Shown: piece after piece, positions 1 to 8,636 of the stretch
Numbering within the stretch: position 1 is the stretch's first letter
Layout: every line of letters begins with the position of its first letter
Source: Caldilineaceae bacterium
GTDB lineage: Bacteria; Chloroflexota; Anaerolineae; Caldilineales; Caldilineaceae
Direction of reading: 5' to 3'
Length of the DNA stretch: 9,905 nt
NCBI GenBank assembly: GCA_012032975.1
Contig: JAAUPU010000041.1
Span: 1 to 9,905 of the forward strand
The notes under the pieces: generated by a model
Told to the model about the DNA's origin: nothing
The model's database searches: none
What the model saw: the letters and a program-made list of their open reading frames with translations, nothing else
Position numbers and translations under genes: made by a program

Positions 1-1299
1 CGGAGAGGTCCACTTCGGTCGCCTGGCCAAAGCCAAAGCGTCGGACATAGCTGTAGAATTTCTCTGGACCGAGACCCACGGCAACCTGTGCCGTCACGAC
101 ATTGAGCGACCGCACCAACGCCTCGGTCGCGGTCACATCGCCGTGCCCCATGCGGTCACTGTTGAAGATCGACCTTCCACCGACGATGATCCAGCCCGTG
201 TCCGAGAAGATGGTGGTGGGCTGGAAGAGTCCACTGTCCAGCCCGGCGGCCATGGTGATGATCTTGAAGATCGAGCCAGGTTCATATTGCGCGCTGATGG
301 CGGGATTGGCATACCGCTCGTAACTGACGTCGCTATACCGATTGGGATCGAAGGTGGGAAAATTGGCCAGGCCTAGGACGGCGCCCGTTTTTGGCTCCAT
401 CACAATGACGGTGCCGCTTGTGGCCTTGTACTCTTCCAGCCCCGCGACCAACTCTTCTTCGATGATCCACTGGACCGTGCGGTCGATAGAGAGGACGAGA
501 TCCTTTCCAGCCGCGGAAGGAAGATAACGTCGGGTGTCGGGCGGCAGATCGTCCAGCGTCTCGGTGCTCCGGCTGGTAAGCCCCACCCCATCTGCGGGCA
601 GAAACGCATCGTAGTATCCCTCCACGCCGTAAATCCGAACCGTTCGGCCCGCACAAAGCCGACAACTTGACAGGCCAACTCTTGTTGGGGATAGAAGCGC
701 CTGGGCATGGGCGTGAGATGGACGTCCTGTAGCGGAAAGAGCGCCAGCGTCTCCTCCTGTTGCTCTCGCTCTTCGCGCAACAATTTGCCCTGTTCCAGGC
801 TGATCTCCTTGGCCAAAATGGCGAAATCCCTCTCCTTGTTCTCCAGCAGGATCTGCATCGTTTCGTCGGCAGGCAGGCCAATCAAGCGTTCCAGCTCGTG
901 GGCAACTTCACGCCGTGCCTCGTCCGTTTTGATGTGGCTGGGTGTTGCGGTCACCTGATAGTAGAAACGGTCGATGGCCAGCAATTCGCCATCCCGGTCA
1001 ACAATAACCCCGCGCGCAGCTGGCGGACTGACCGTCTCTGGGATGCTCCAGAGATCGTCACCCCGAAAGATCTGATAGCGCACAAGCTGGATCACGATGA
1101 TGACGGCCAGGAAGCTGAAAGTGCCGGCAATCATCCAGAAGCGCCATCTGCGCCGCGCCAATTCATCGACCACCAGAGCCGGCTTTGGCCCATTCTTCGG
1201 GTCGCTGATTTCGGTCTGATCCTGGTTGTCCGGGGTCAACTGCTGCATCGCGCTGTGCTCTGATAAGGTGAACTGGATTTCTTGGTTCGCCGGCGCCAT
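1..1299 (-). CDS. ftsI: Peptidoglycan transpeptidase FtsI / class B penicillin-binding protein, partial at the window edge, with one frame break
   Basis: FtsI-type enzymes cross-link septal peptidoglycan outside the membrane. The start is ATG at 1299. Residues 1-52 are a polar cytoplasmic tail, about 53-73 a single membrane anchor, and RGVIVDRDGELLAID at 96-110 is the conserved opening of the PBP dimerisation domain. The frame breaks near base 634, around residue 222: GVEGYYDAFL and what follows are read only if one base is restored (FGIYG rather than FGFTA). The new frame then stays open to base 1. It contains the SxxK motif SIFK (nucleophile Ser codon at 272-274, Lys codon at 263-265) and the SxN motif SLN at 101-109. 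The KTG motif and any PASTA domains lie beyond the window. There is no clear ribosome site; Met18 is an alternative start. The gene follows the ftsL-like gene by 43 bp, as in dcw operons. The family is certain; FtsI rather than another class B PBP rests on context. Confidence 0.9.
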
Positions 1300-1342
1300 C
1301 GTTGGATGGATGAAAAGGGATCTAGACTAGCTGCTGGCCCGA

Positions 1343-2068
1343 CTATTGTCCCGGTTGGAAGTTGCGAAGCTTGGGCAGTTCGAAGCGCCACGCCTGGGCA
1401 ATACCGGCCCAGTTTTGCCGATTCTGCGTGCGTGTCTCTCGCCACCAGTTAAACCAATCGTTGTCTTCGGTTGCAGGCGCTCTGCTGTCGGTTTCGGCGC
1501 CGGAAATTGAGGGAGATGGACCTTCCGTCGGTTGGCGCCGGAGGTAGGCCAACAGCGCTGCTATCTTTCCACCAGCCGCCTCGACGGCTGGCGTAGACGG
1601 CGCTTCTGTCGGTGCGTTGGAAAGCCCGATGTCAGCCTGGTTTGGCGCGCCCCCACTTGCTTCATCAGCCATATCATCCGGCGCGGCAGCCACGACATAG
1701 GCAGGACTTGGCCCGGTCTGATAGCCGAGGGCAACGGCCCCATCTCTTATCTTATCCAGCCTGTGGGTTTCTGAAATCTGCGCGATGAGGTCGGCGTTTC
1801 GCTGTTCGATTTCAGCCGCGGCAGCCTTGATCTTGGCCAGTTTCAATTCAGATTCCATCAACTGAGAAGACATCAGGATATGCAGCAACATTCCCACGCA
1901 GATCAGGGTGAGTGCCAAACAATAGATCGCAAACGCCGTCAGCGAATTCGGCAGCCAGAAAAACTGTCTGATCGGCTGGACCGCCGCTCCAACCCAGGTG
2001 GCAGCACCGGCGTCGGCTGCCGGTTCTATTGGCGTCAATGACTGCACATTGGCCAGTGCCTGGTTCAC
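1343..2068 (-). CDS. FtsL/DivIC-like septum protein with a long extracytoplasmic tail
   Basis: This 241-residue protein has a cytoplasmic N-terminus of about 42 residues and one strong membrane segment at 43-66 (from LTAFAIYCLALT). A charged heptad-like helix follows at about 67-108. That is the layout of FtsL and DivIC, bitopic proteins that hold the divisome together and act on FtsW/FtsI. The position between rsmH and ftsI is the classic ftsL slot. It is about twice the usual FtsL length: residues 117-205 are rich in Ala, Pro, Thr and Glu, and the end is Trp-rich (DWFNWWRE). The start used is GTG at 2068 with no clear ribosome site. An ATG at 2156 in another frame (MIHRSAKSPIPQR) would need one frame correction. 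Since neighbouring genes carry such breaks, the true N-terminus may be longer by about 30 residues. Sequence similarity to FtsL is weak by eye, so the name rests on topology and context. Confidence 0.72.
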   Translation of the reverse strand: MNQALANVQSLTPIEPAADAGAATWVGAAVQPIRQFFWLPNSLTAFAIYCLALTLICVGMLLHILMSSQLMESELKLAKIKAAAAEIEQRNADLIAQISETHRLDKIRDGAVALGYQTGPSPAYVVAAAPDDMADEASGGAPNQADIGLSNAPTEAPSTPAVEAAGGKIAALLAYLRRQPTEGPSPSISGAETDSRAPATEDNDWFNWWRETRTQNRQNWAGIAQAWRFELPKLRNFQPGQ

Positions 2069-2273
2069 GACAGGATCGATCTCTGCTTCGCTCTTTGGCC
2101 AAGGAGATGCCAGGCACGCGCTGCGGTATGGGTGATTTGGCGCTGCGATGAATCATGGCTTTCTGCCCAATGATGGTCGGATCTTGCTGACGAAACGAGT
2201 TCTCATAGATGTCCGGTAGGTGCCCGGCGCATCCATTCTTGGCGGCCCGGCAACGCGTTGCAGAATTGGCGGC

Positions 2274-3239
<966 letters not shown>

Positions 3240-3244
3240 TCGGG

Positions 3245-3685
3245 CTAGACGTCCACCGCGGCAAACAGTTCACCGCTGAGTTCGTCATCGTCCAGGCGAC
3301 CAAGCACCTTCTCTTCCCACAAACCAGGTTGCCAAAGCTCGATAAAAGTATTAACGCCGGCCACGACGACTTCGCTTTCGATGTTGGCGAAGTCGCGCAG
3401 ACGCTGGCTGATCAGCACGCGACCCTGTTTGTCCGGCTTCAAATCTTCCGCGGCGCTGAAGAAGGCGCGACGCAACAGCGCCGATCGCGAGTCAATCAGC
3501 GACAGTTCGCTGATCTTTGCTGCGCGCAATTCCCACTCACTTTGCGGGAAGACCAGGAGGCACCGATCTGCCGAGGACGGATTACGCGTGACAACCAGAC
3601 CGGTTGCCAGTTGGTCGCGAAACTTCGCTGGAACGGTCAGACGGCCTTTACTATCCAATGTGTGGGTGAATGCGCCTAAGAACAT
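3245..3685 (-). CDS. mraZ: Transcriptional regulator MraZ
   Basis: MraZ is a small DNA-binding protein of the AbrB/SpoVT fold that controls the dcw cluster it heads. The 146 residues match the family length of about 143. It shows the expected two repeats: DSKGRLTVPAKFRD near residues 11-24, and DKQGRVLISQRLRDFA in the second half. The start MFLGAFTHTLDSKGR is typical of MraZ, which fixes the ATG at 3685. The ribosome site is poor; only AGGG lies just before the ATG. The gene opens a minus-strand operon with rsmH starting 5 bp after its stop. Upstream lie a near-consensus promoter and four GTGGGG/A boxes of the kind MraZ binds, so autoregulation is likely. The frame is intact, unlike its neighbours. 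Confidence 0.96.
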   Translation of the reverse strand: MFLGAFTHTLDSKGRLTVPAKFRDQLATGLVVTRNPSSADRCLLVFPQSEWELRAAKISELSLIDSRSALLRRAFFSAAEDLKPDKQGRVLISQRLRDFANIESEVVVAGVNTFIELWQPGLWEEKVLGRLDDDELSGELFAAVDV

Positions 3686-3740
3686 GCCCTGTTTGTCGAT
3701 GTTGAATGTGTTGATTGGGTGAACCAGGGGCGAAATCCCA

Positions 3741-3746
3741 ACTATA
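3741..3746 (-). promoter_or_regulatory. Possible second -10 element for mraZ (P2)
   Basis: TATAGT on the minus strand lies about 55 bases before the mraZ start and just downstream of the GAAC-N4-GTTC palindrome. The -35 region at proper spacing is poor, reading like CAGAAC or AGAACG. If it is used, the promoter would be weak or activator-dependent and the palindrome would block it directly. P1 is much the better candidate. Confidence 0.25.
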
Positions 3747-3753
3747 CCAAAAA

Positions 3754-3771
3754 TCAGAACAAACGTTCTGA
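3754..3771. promoter_or_regulatory. Perfect palindrome with a GAAC-N4-GTTC core, LexA-box-like
   Basis: TCAGAAC-AAAC-GTTCTGA has 7-bp arms with perfect symmetry around a 4-base spacer. Its core fits the GAAC-N4-GTTC pattern of LexA/DinR boxes in Gram-positive bacteria, although the outer C/G pair of the CGAAC...GTTCG consensus is A/T here. It lies between the MraZ-type boxes and mraZ, covering the -35 position of the possible second promoter at 3741-3746. It could serve another dimeric repressor; LexA binding is only a hypothesis. Confidence 0.45.
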
Positions 3772-3774
3772 CTC

Positions 3775-3843
3775 TCCCACTTTAGAGGATGATTGCCCCA
3801 CAATGCGGCCTAAACGCCCCCACTTCAATCCATTATGCCCCAC
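3775..3843 (-). promoter_or_regulatory. Array of four GTGGGG/A boxes, predicted MraZ operator
   Basis: Reading the minus strand, GTGGGG occurs at 3843-3838, 3823-3818 and 3801-3796, then GTGGGA at 3780-3775. The 5' ends are 20, 22 and 21 bp apart, close to two helical turns, so all boxes face the same side of the DNA. MraZ of E. coli is known to bind direct TGGGN repeats upstream of its own gene, there about 10 bp apart. The fourth box, AAAGTGGGA, also resembles the AAAGTG motif of mollicute MraZ. The array begins at the -10 of P1 and extends downstream, so bound MraZ would probably repress. That MraZ binds here is inferred from motif and position. Confidence 0.72.
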
Positions 3844-3872
3844 ATTATAGTGCAATTCGATCCAGATGTCTA
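3844..3872 (-). promoter_or_regulatory. Sigma-70-type promoter for the mraZ operon (P1)
   Basis: On the minus strand, TAGACA (3867-3872) and a perfect TATAAT (3844-3849) are separated by exactly 17 bases. Only one position differs from the consensus. Transcription would start near 3837, giving a leader of about 150 nt before mraZ. The first GTGGGG box directly abuts the -10 and overlaps the predicted start, which suits repression. The match was made by eye; no start site has been mapped. Confidence 0.75.
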
Positions 3873-4087
3873 CCCCCAAATGCCTCGATTTGTGGTATCG
3901 ATTGGGATAATGGTGCAGAGCTTACGGCATCCGGGCGAGCAACAGGCTATGCTCGCTGTCGTCGTCTGCCCATTGCTCACTTCATGTCAACATCGTTCGC
4001 GCGCCCTATGCGCTGAAGTTGAGGATGCAATATGGTCGTGTCGCAGCGAAGCGAGGGCCTGTTTTTCAGAATTTGCGGAATTTGGAC
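3850..4087. other. Core of the divergent mraZ/rpoB intergenic region, no gene seen
   Basis: Apart from the -35 and spacer of the mraZ promoter at its left edge, I see no supported gene or RNA here. One small inverted repeat, GCGAGC at 3935-3940 with GCTCGC at 3951-3956, encloses ten bases. The short frames in this stretch have no recognisable protein character. Confidence 0.5.
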
Positions 4088-4116
4088 TTGACAGGTCCGA
4101 CCGAGTATGGTAAAGT
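4088..4116 (+). promoter_or_regulatory. Sigma-70-type promoter for rpoB
   Basis: TTGACA (4088-4093) is a perfect -35 and TAAAGT (4111-4116) a four-of-six -10, with a spacer of exactly 17 bases. It is the best promoter I see on the plus strand before rpoB. Transcription would begin near 4123 and make a leader of about 470 nt. Further promoters closer to rpoB cannot be excluded: TGTATAG occurs at 4379-4385 and 4427-4433, but without good -35 partners. Confidence 0.6.
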
Positions 4117-4130
4117 TTCAAGTTGCGTTG

Positions 4131-4150
4131 TGCCCAACCTTCGTTGGGCA
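4131..4150 (+). other. Perfect 8-bp hairpin at the 5' end of the predicted rpoB transcript
   Basis: The arms TGCCCAAC and GTTGGGCA enclose the loop CTTC, and the predicted transcript starts about 8 bases upstream. Only TTT follows, so it is weak as an intrinsic terminator. A stabilising 5' stem or an early pause site are alternatives. The pairing is seen directly; the role is unknown. Confidence 0.45.
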
Positions 4151-4531
4151 TTTGGCATATCTGGATATGTTGGTTTATCCATAAGTACAATACGTGGAGA
4201 AAGATCGGGTGCTTGCTTGGGAGTCGAACTGTCGATGGGGAGACGGGAGCAAGAACTCGATTATTTTATTGGTCTGGGGTGCATTGCCATCGATATTCTG
4301 TATGGATCTGCGGTCCCAGTCAACCAAAGTGAATATCTCTCAGTGTCGTAGCTTGAGTCTGACCCGCAAAGACACCTGTGTATAGAGGGAGTGTGAAGAG
4401 GGCGATGTCGCCGCTTCCCAGCCTTCTGTATAGGGTGTCTTATTCTTGTTTTCCGGTTATTGGTTTCCGGGCGGGCGTGTTCTGCGCAACGGTTGCAAGG
4501 AGCCGGTTACGCGTTAATCGATTGGGTGGTC

Positions 4532-4549
4532 TCCTCCCATTGGGGAGGA
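4532..4549 (+). other. GC-rich hairpin just before the rpoB ribosome binding site
   Basis: TCCTCCC (4532-4538) pairs perfectly with GGGAGGA (4543-4549) around an ATTG loop. The flanking GATTG (4520-4524) can pair with CAATC (4552-4556). The stem ends about 25 bases before the ribosome site. TCCTCC could also pair with GGAG in the rpoB ribosome site at 4577-4580, so a switch between two structures is conceivable. That is inference only. Confidence 0.35.
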
Positions 4550-4590
4550 TCAATCCCTTAGTTTCAGTGGTGCGAAGGAGTAGATGCTAA

Positions 4591-7500
4591 ATGACACAAT
4601 CCTCGAATGGGACGCGGCCTTCTGCATTGGGGATCCGAACTGTGCGCAAGTCGTACGCACGCACTCCGACAATCTTGGAATTGCCCCGACTGACCGAAGT
4701 TCAGCTTCGCAGCTTCGATTGGTTTATGGGCGACGGAATGCGAGAACTCTTTAGTGAGATCTCGCCCATTATCAGCTTCAACAAGAATCTCGAACTCCAT
4801 TTTGGCGATTTCCATTTTGGCGAACCGAAGTACCCAGAGGACGAATGTCGGGTGCGCGATATTACCTATTCCGCCCCGCTCTGGGTCCAAGTGAAGCTGA
4901 TCAACAAGGACACCGGCGAGATCAGCGAGCAAGAGGTCTTCATGGGGGATTTCCCATTGATGACCGATGCCGCGACCTTTATTATCAACGGCAGCGAACG
5001 CGTGGTCGTCAGCCAGTTGATTCGCTCGCCCGGCGTCTACTTTACGGTGGAAGAAGACCGCACCACCGGTCGTGAGCTGGCAGGCGCCAAGACGATCCCA
5101 AGTCGCGGCGCATGGCTGGAGTTTGAAACCAGCCGTCGGGACATTATCAGCGTCAAGGTTGACCGCAAGCGCAAGCTACCGGTGACCATCCTGTTGCGCG
5201 CGGTGGGTTTTGGCACGGACGATGAGATTCGTGCGCTTTTTGCCGATGTCGACAACGACGCCGACCACCCCTTTATTCAATCGACCCTGGATCGCGACCC
5301 GACCAGCAATCCGACAACCAACGTTGAGAAGGGTGTCGAGGATGCGTTGCTGGAGTTCTACAAGAAATTGCGGCCAGGCGATCCGCCCACCCTCGACAAC
5401 GCCAAGAATTTCCTGGAGAATCTCTTCTTCACGCCCCGTCGCTATGATTTGGGACGGGTGGGGCGTTACAAGCTGAACCGGCGCTTGAGTTTGAGTGAAT
5501 CTTTGGAGACGCGGGTTCTGACCCTTGATGATCTCATTGCGGTTGTGAAGCGCATTATCGACATCAACAATGGCCCCGCCCGACCGGACGACATCGATCA
5601 CCTGGGCAATCGTCGTGTCAAGACGGTCGGCGAGTTGATTCAGAATCAGCTGCGCATCGGTCTGCTGCGGATGGAGCGGGTGGTGCGAGAGCGCATGTCG
5701 ATCCGCGATCCCGAGCAAGTGACGCCGTTGAGCCTGATCAATATCCGACCTGTTGTGGCGGCGACGCGTGAGTTCTTTGGCGGCAGCCAGTTGAGCCAGT
5801 TTATGGACCAGACCAATCCCCTCGCGGAATTGACCCACAAGCGGCGGTTGAGCGCGTTGGGGCCTGGTGGACTGCGTCGTGAGCGCGCCGGCTTTGATGT
5901 GCGCGATGTACACTTTAGTCACTACGGCCGCATCTGCCCTATCGAGACGCCCGAAGGCCCGAACATCGGCCTGATCGGGTCGATGGCCTCCTTTGGCCGG
6001 GTCAATGATTTTGGCTTTATCGAAACGCCCTATCGCAAGGTGTACACGGATGTGGCGCCGACGGCTGAAGAGTTGACAGGTCGCGAGTTGCGGATGCCGA
6101 TCTCCGATCCCAAGTCCGATGAGGTCATTGCCGAGAGCGGTGTGGTCATCGACGGGGCGCTTGCCGAGCGCATCGCAGCCATCTATGCCAATGGCAGCGG
6201 CGTCACCGGTGAAGGCGCCCGCGTCAAGGTGAAACCGTTTGCAGGCCGAGAGGTTGTCTATCTTACTGCGGATGAAGACGAAGCCGCATCGATTGCTCAG
6301 GCCTCTTCGCTGCTCAATGCGGTGGGCGAGTTCCAGAATCCACGGCCATCTGCACGCCGCGCCGAGTCCTTCCTGTTCGAGCAGCCGGAACGCATCAAGT
6401 TCATGGATGTGTCGCCAAAGCAGATCGTGGGCGTCTCGGCGGCGCTGATTCCCTTCCTGGAGCATGATGACGCCAACCGGGCGTTGATGGGCTCCAACAT
6501 GCAGCGTCAGGCAGTGCCGCTGGTACGGCCCGATGCACCCATCGTTGGGACGGGCATGGAATCTCAGGCCGCGGTCGATTCTGGTCAGGTTGTGGTTGCC
6601 AGGAATGCTGGGGAAGTCGTCAGTGTAACGGGCGCCGAGATCATCGTTCAGGAAGAGGATAGCACCCGGCGCACCTATCACCTGCGCAAGTACAACCGCA
6701 GCAATCAGAGCACCTGCATCGACCAGCGTCCCGTTGTCTTCAAGGGCGACCGAGTTGTGCCCGGCATGACCCTGGCGGATAGTTCCAGCACGGAGCAGGG
6801 CGAGTTGGCGTTGGGCAAAACGTGATCGTCGCCTACATGAGCTGGGAGGGCGGCAACTTTGAGGATGCCATCCTGGTCAGCGAGCGACTGGTTCAGGATG
6901 ACAAGTACACCTCGATTCATATCGAGAAGCATGAGGTGGAAGCCCGCGAGACCAAACTCGGCTCCGAGGAGATCACACGTGATATCCCCAACGTGGGCGA
7001 GGATGCCCTCAAAGACCTGGACGAAGAAGGCATCATCCGCGTCGGCGCGGAGGTCAATCCAGGCGATATTCTGGTCGGCAAGATCACGCCCAAAGGTGAG
7101 ACGGAGCTGACCCCCGAAGAGAAGCTGCTGCGTGCAATCTTTGGCGAGAAGGCGCGCGAGGTGAAGGATAGCTCGTTGAGCTTGCCCCATGGCCAACGTG
7201 GAAAGGTGGTCGATGTCAAGGTCTTCGACCGCGACGATCATAGCGACCTCTCCGCGGGCGTCGAGAAGATCGTGCGGGTGGGCGTCGCACAACGTCGCCG
7301 TTTGACCGAAGGTGACAAGATGGCCGGCGACACGGCAACAAGGGCGTCATCTCCAAGGTAGTGCCTGTCGAGGATATGCCGTTCCTGGACGATGGCACGC
7401 CAGTCGACATCATCCTCAACCCATTGGGTGTGCCAGGACGCATGAACATCGGCCAGATCCTAGAGGCTCACCTGGGTTGGGCCGCGGGCCGATTGGGCTT

Positions 7501-8494
7501 CATGGCCGAGACGCCTGTCTTTGATGGCGCCAAAGAGGAAGAGATCGAATCTGAATTGGCGCGAGCCTGGCTGATCGACCGGGCCTGGGATGCCATCACC
7601 GCGGATGCCTGGAAGCTTGTCCGTTCGGAAGGCATCGGCGAGGACGAGTTGACCGACGATGACGATGCACGGCTGATCTACCTCATCGACTGGCTGGAAC
7701 CACGCGGCTACGACCCAGAGCAGATTTTCCGGGATCGCGTGTATGCACGCCATTCGTGTCTGCGTGAGTGGTTGAAGGATGGCGGCTACGACCCTGATGT
7801 GCTCATGGGCGCGTCTTACGCCACCCGACGTACGGGCGAGGAGGCGAACCACCTGATTCGAGAGGTGGCCCTGCGCGAGTGGATGAGCTTCCGGGGCGGC
7901 GAACCTGGTGACATGAAGGGCGACGCGCTCGAGGATGCAGCAAAGGCCTTGAGCCATGAACTGGGTTGGCCGTTGCCCACCTCTGGCAAGCAACGCCTGT
8001 ACGACGGCAAGACCGGTGAAGCCTATGACTCTCCAGTCACCATTGGCATCGTTCAGATGCTCAAGCTCCACCATTTGGTGGAGGATAAAGTTCACGCCCG
8101 CAGCACTGGGCCGTACAGCCTGGTCACCCAGCAGCCGTTGGGCGGCAAGGCGCAATTTGGCGGCCAGCGTTTTGGCGAGATGGAGGTTTGGGCGTTGGAA
8201 GCATACGGCGCTGCCTATACGCTGCAAGAGATGCTGACGGTCAAGTCCGACGATGTGAGCGGGCGGGTCAAGACCTACGAGGCCATCGTCAAGGGCGAGG
8301 AGATCCAAAGCCCCGGCGTGCCCGAGAGCTTCCGTGTACTGGTCAAGGAATTGCAGAGCCTGGCCCTCGCCGTCGAGGTAGTTAATGACAAGAACGAAGT
8401 CATCCAGTTTGGCAAGGAAGAGGGCGAAGAACGCCTGCCCAAACTTGGCTTCAGCCTCAACGTGCCCGGACCCATGAGCCGCATCAGCGAATAG
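4591..8494 (+). CDS. rpoB: RNA polymerase beta subunit, two single-base frame breaks
   Basis: RpoB forms one half of the RNA polymerase active cleft. The ATG at 4591 follows GAAGGAG (4574-4580) by 10 bases. The restored protein has about 1301 residues. The rifampicin pocket is intact: [14 protein letters not shown] (Asp406), [12 protein letters not shown] (His416, Ser421), then [17 protein letters not shown]. This predicts rifampicin sensitivity. In the C-terminal part, [18 protein letters not shown] carries the two lysines of the catalytic region (about Lys1159 and Lys1167, spaced as in E. coli), followed by [23 protein letters not shown] as two overlapping conserved blocks. Residues of about 981-1131 are an insertion between PVFDGA and [11 protein letters not shown], a site that varies between phyla. 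Two C residues are missing: after 6816 ([12 protein letters not shown] restored) and after 7328 ([12 protein letters not shown] restored). The raw frame therefore runs 4591-6825, 6822-7361 and 7361-8494. Such losses in an essential gene point to sequence error. Confidence 0.97.
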
Positions 8495-8530
8495 GACCGC
8501 ACCGCCAACGAGATTCCAGGATTAATAGCA

Positions 8531-8611
8531 TCCACGAAGTCACACGAAGGTTCATGAAGAAACAGCTTACAGCTTGGCGTCTCTTTGAGTCCCTTCGTAA
8601 ACCTTCGTGGA
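8531..8611. repeat. Interrupted inverted repeat of CCACGAAG/CTTCGTGG in the rpoB-rpoC gap
   Basis: TCCACGAAG (8531-8539) is the exact complement of CTTCGTGGA (8603-8611). A second left copy, GAAGGTTCATGAAG (8546-8559), matches the complement of CTTCGTAAACCTTC (8593-8606) at 12 of 14 bases. The single right arm can therefore pair with either of two left arms around a loop of 33 bases or more. The gap between the genes is 157 bp, long for rpoBC. Sequences of this CCACGAAG/CTTCGTGG kind look like a dispersed intergenic repeat. Whether it is repeated elsewhere in the genome cannot be seen here. It is not followed by a T-run, so it does not look like an intrinsic terminator. Confidence 0.55.
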
Positions 8612-8636
8612 CAGCCTGTTTTGGATCGGCCTCTAA

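Larger units (their letters stand above)
4117..4590 (+). other. Long untranslated rpoB leader with several hairpins
   Basis: I find no convincing gene here; short open frames have no family character and no good ribosome sites. Four symmetrical elements stand out. TGCCCAAC-CTTC-GTTGGGCA at 4131-4150 is a perfect 8-bp stem just after the predicted start. CATATC-TG-GATATG occupies 4156-4169. A stem at 4395-4417 is built from GAAG, GGCG, CGCC and CTTC. TCCTCCC-ATTG-GGGAGGA at 4532-4549 is flanked by an outer GATTG/CAATC pair. None has a clear following U-tract, so they are not simple terminators. The direct repeats GTTTTCCGG (4448-4456) and GGTTTCCGG (4462-4470) are also present. Attenuation or binding of a regulator is possible, but I recognise no known RNA family. 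Confidence 0.4.

Noticed and set aside
333..881. 182-residue open frame on the minus strand across the ftsI break
   Set aside because: It is Arg-rich and does not read as a PBP; the two correct frames on either side of the break carry the conserved residues.
4201..4260. Possible tRNA-like stretch with GGGAGTCGAACTG
   Set aside because: It lacks the GTTCGANTC T-loop pattern and no cloverleaf arms pair around it.
4019..4351. 110-residue open frame in the rpoB leader
   Set aside because: It has no ribosome site or domain character and overlaps the predicted rpoB promoter.
4532..4560. Hairpin before rpoB as an intrinsic terminator
   Set aside because: The strong stem is followed by TCAATCCCTTA, not a T-run.
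5176..6681. 501-residue open frame on the minus strand
   Set aside because: It lies antisense to the most conserved part of rpoB and has no family character; long antisense frames are common in GC-rich genes.
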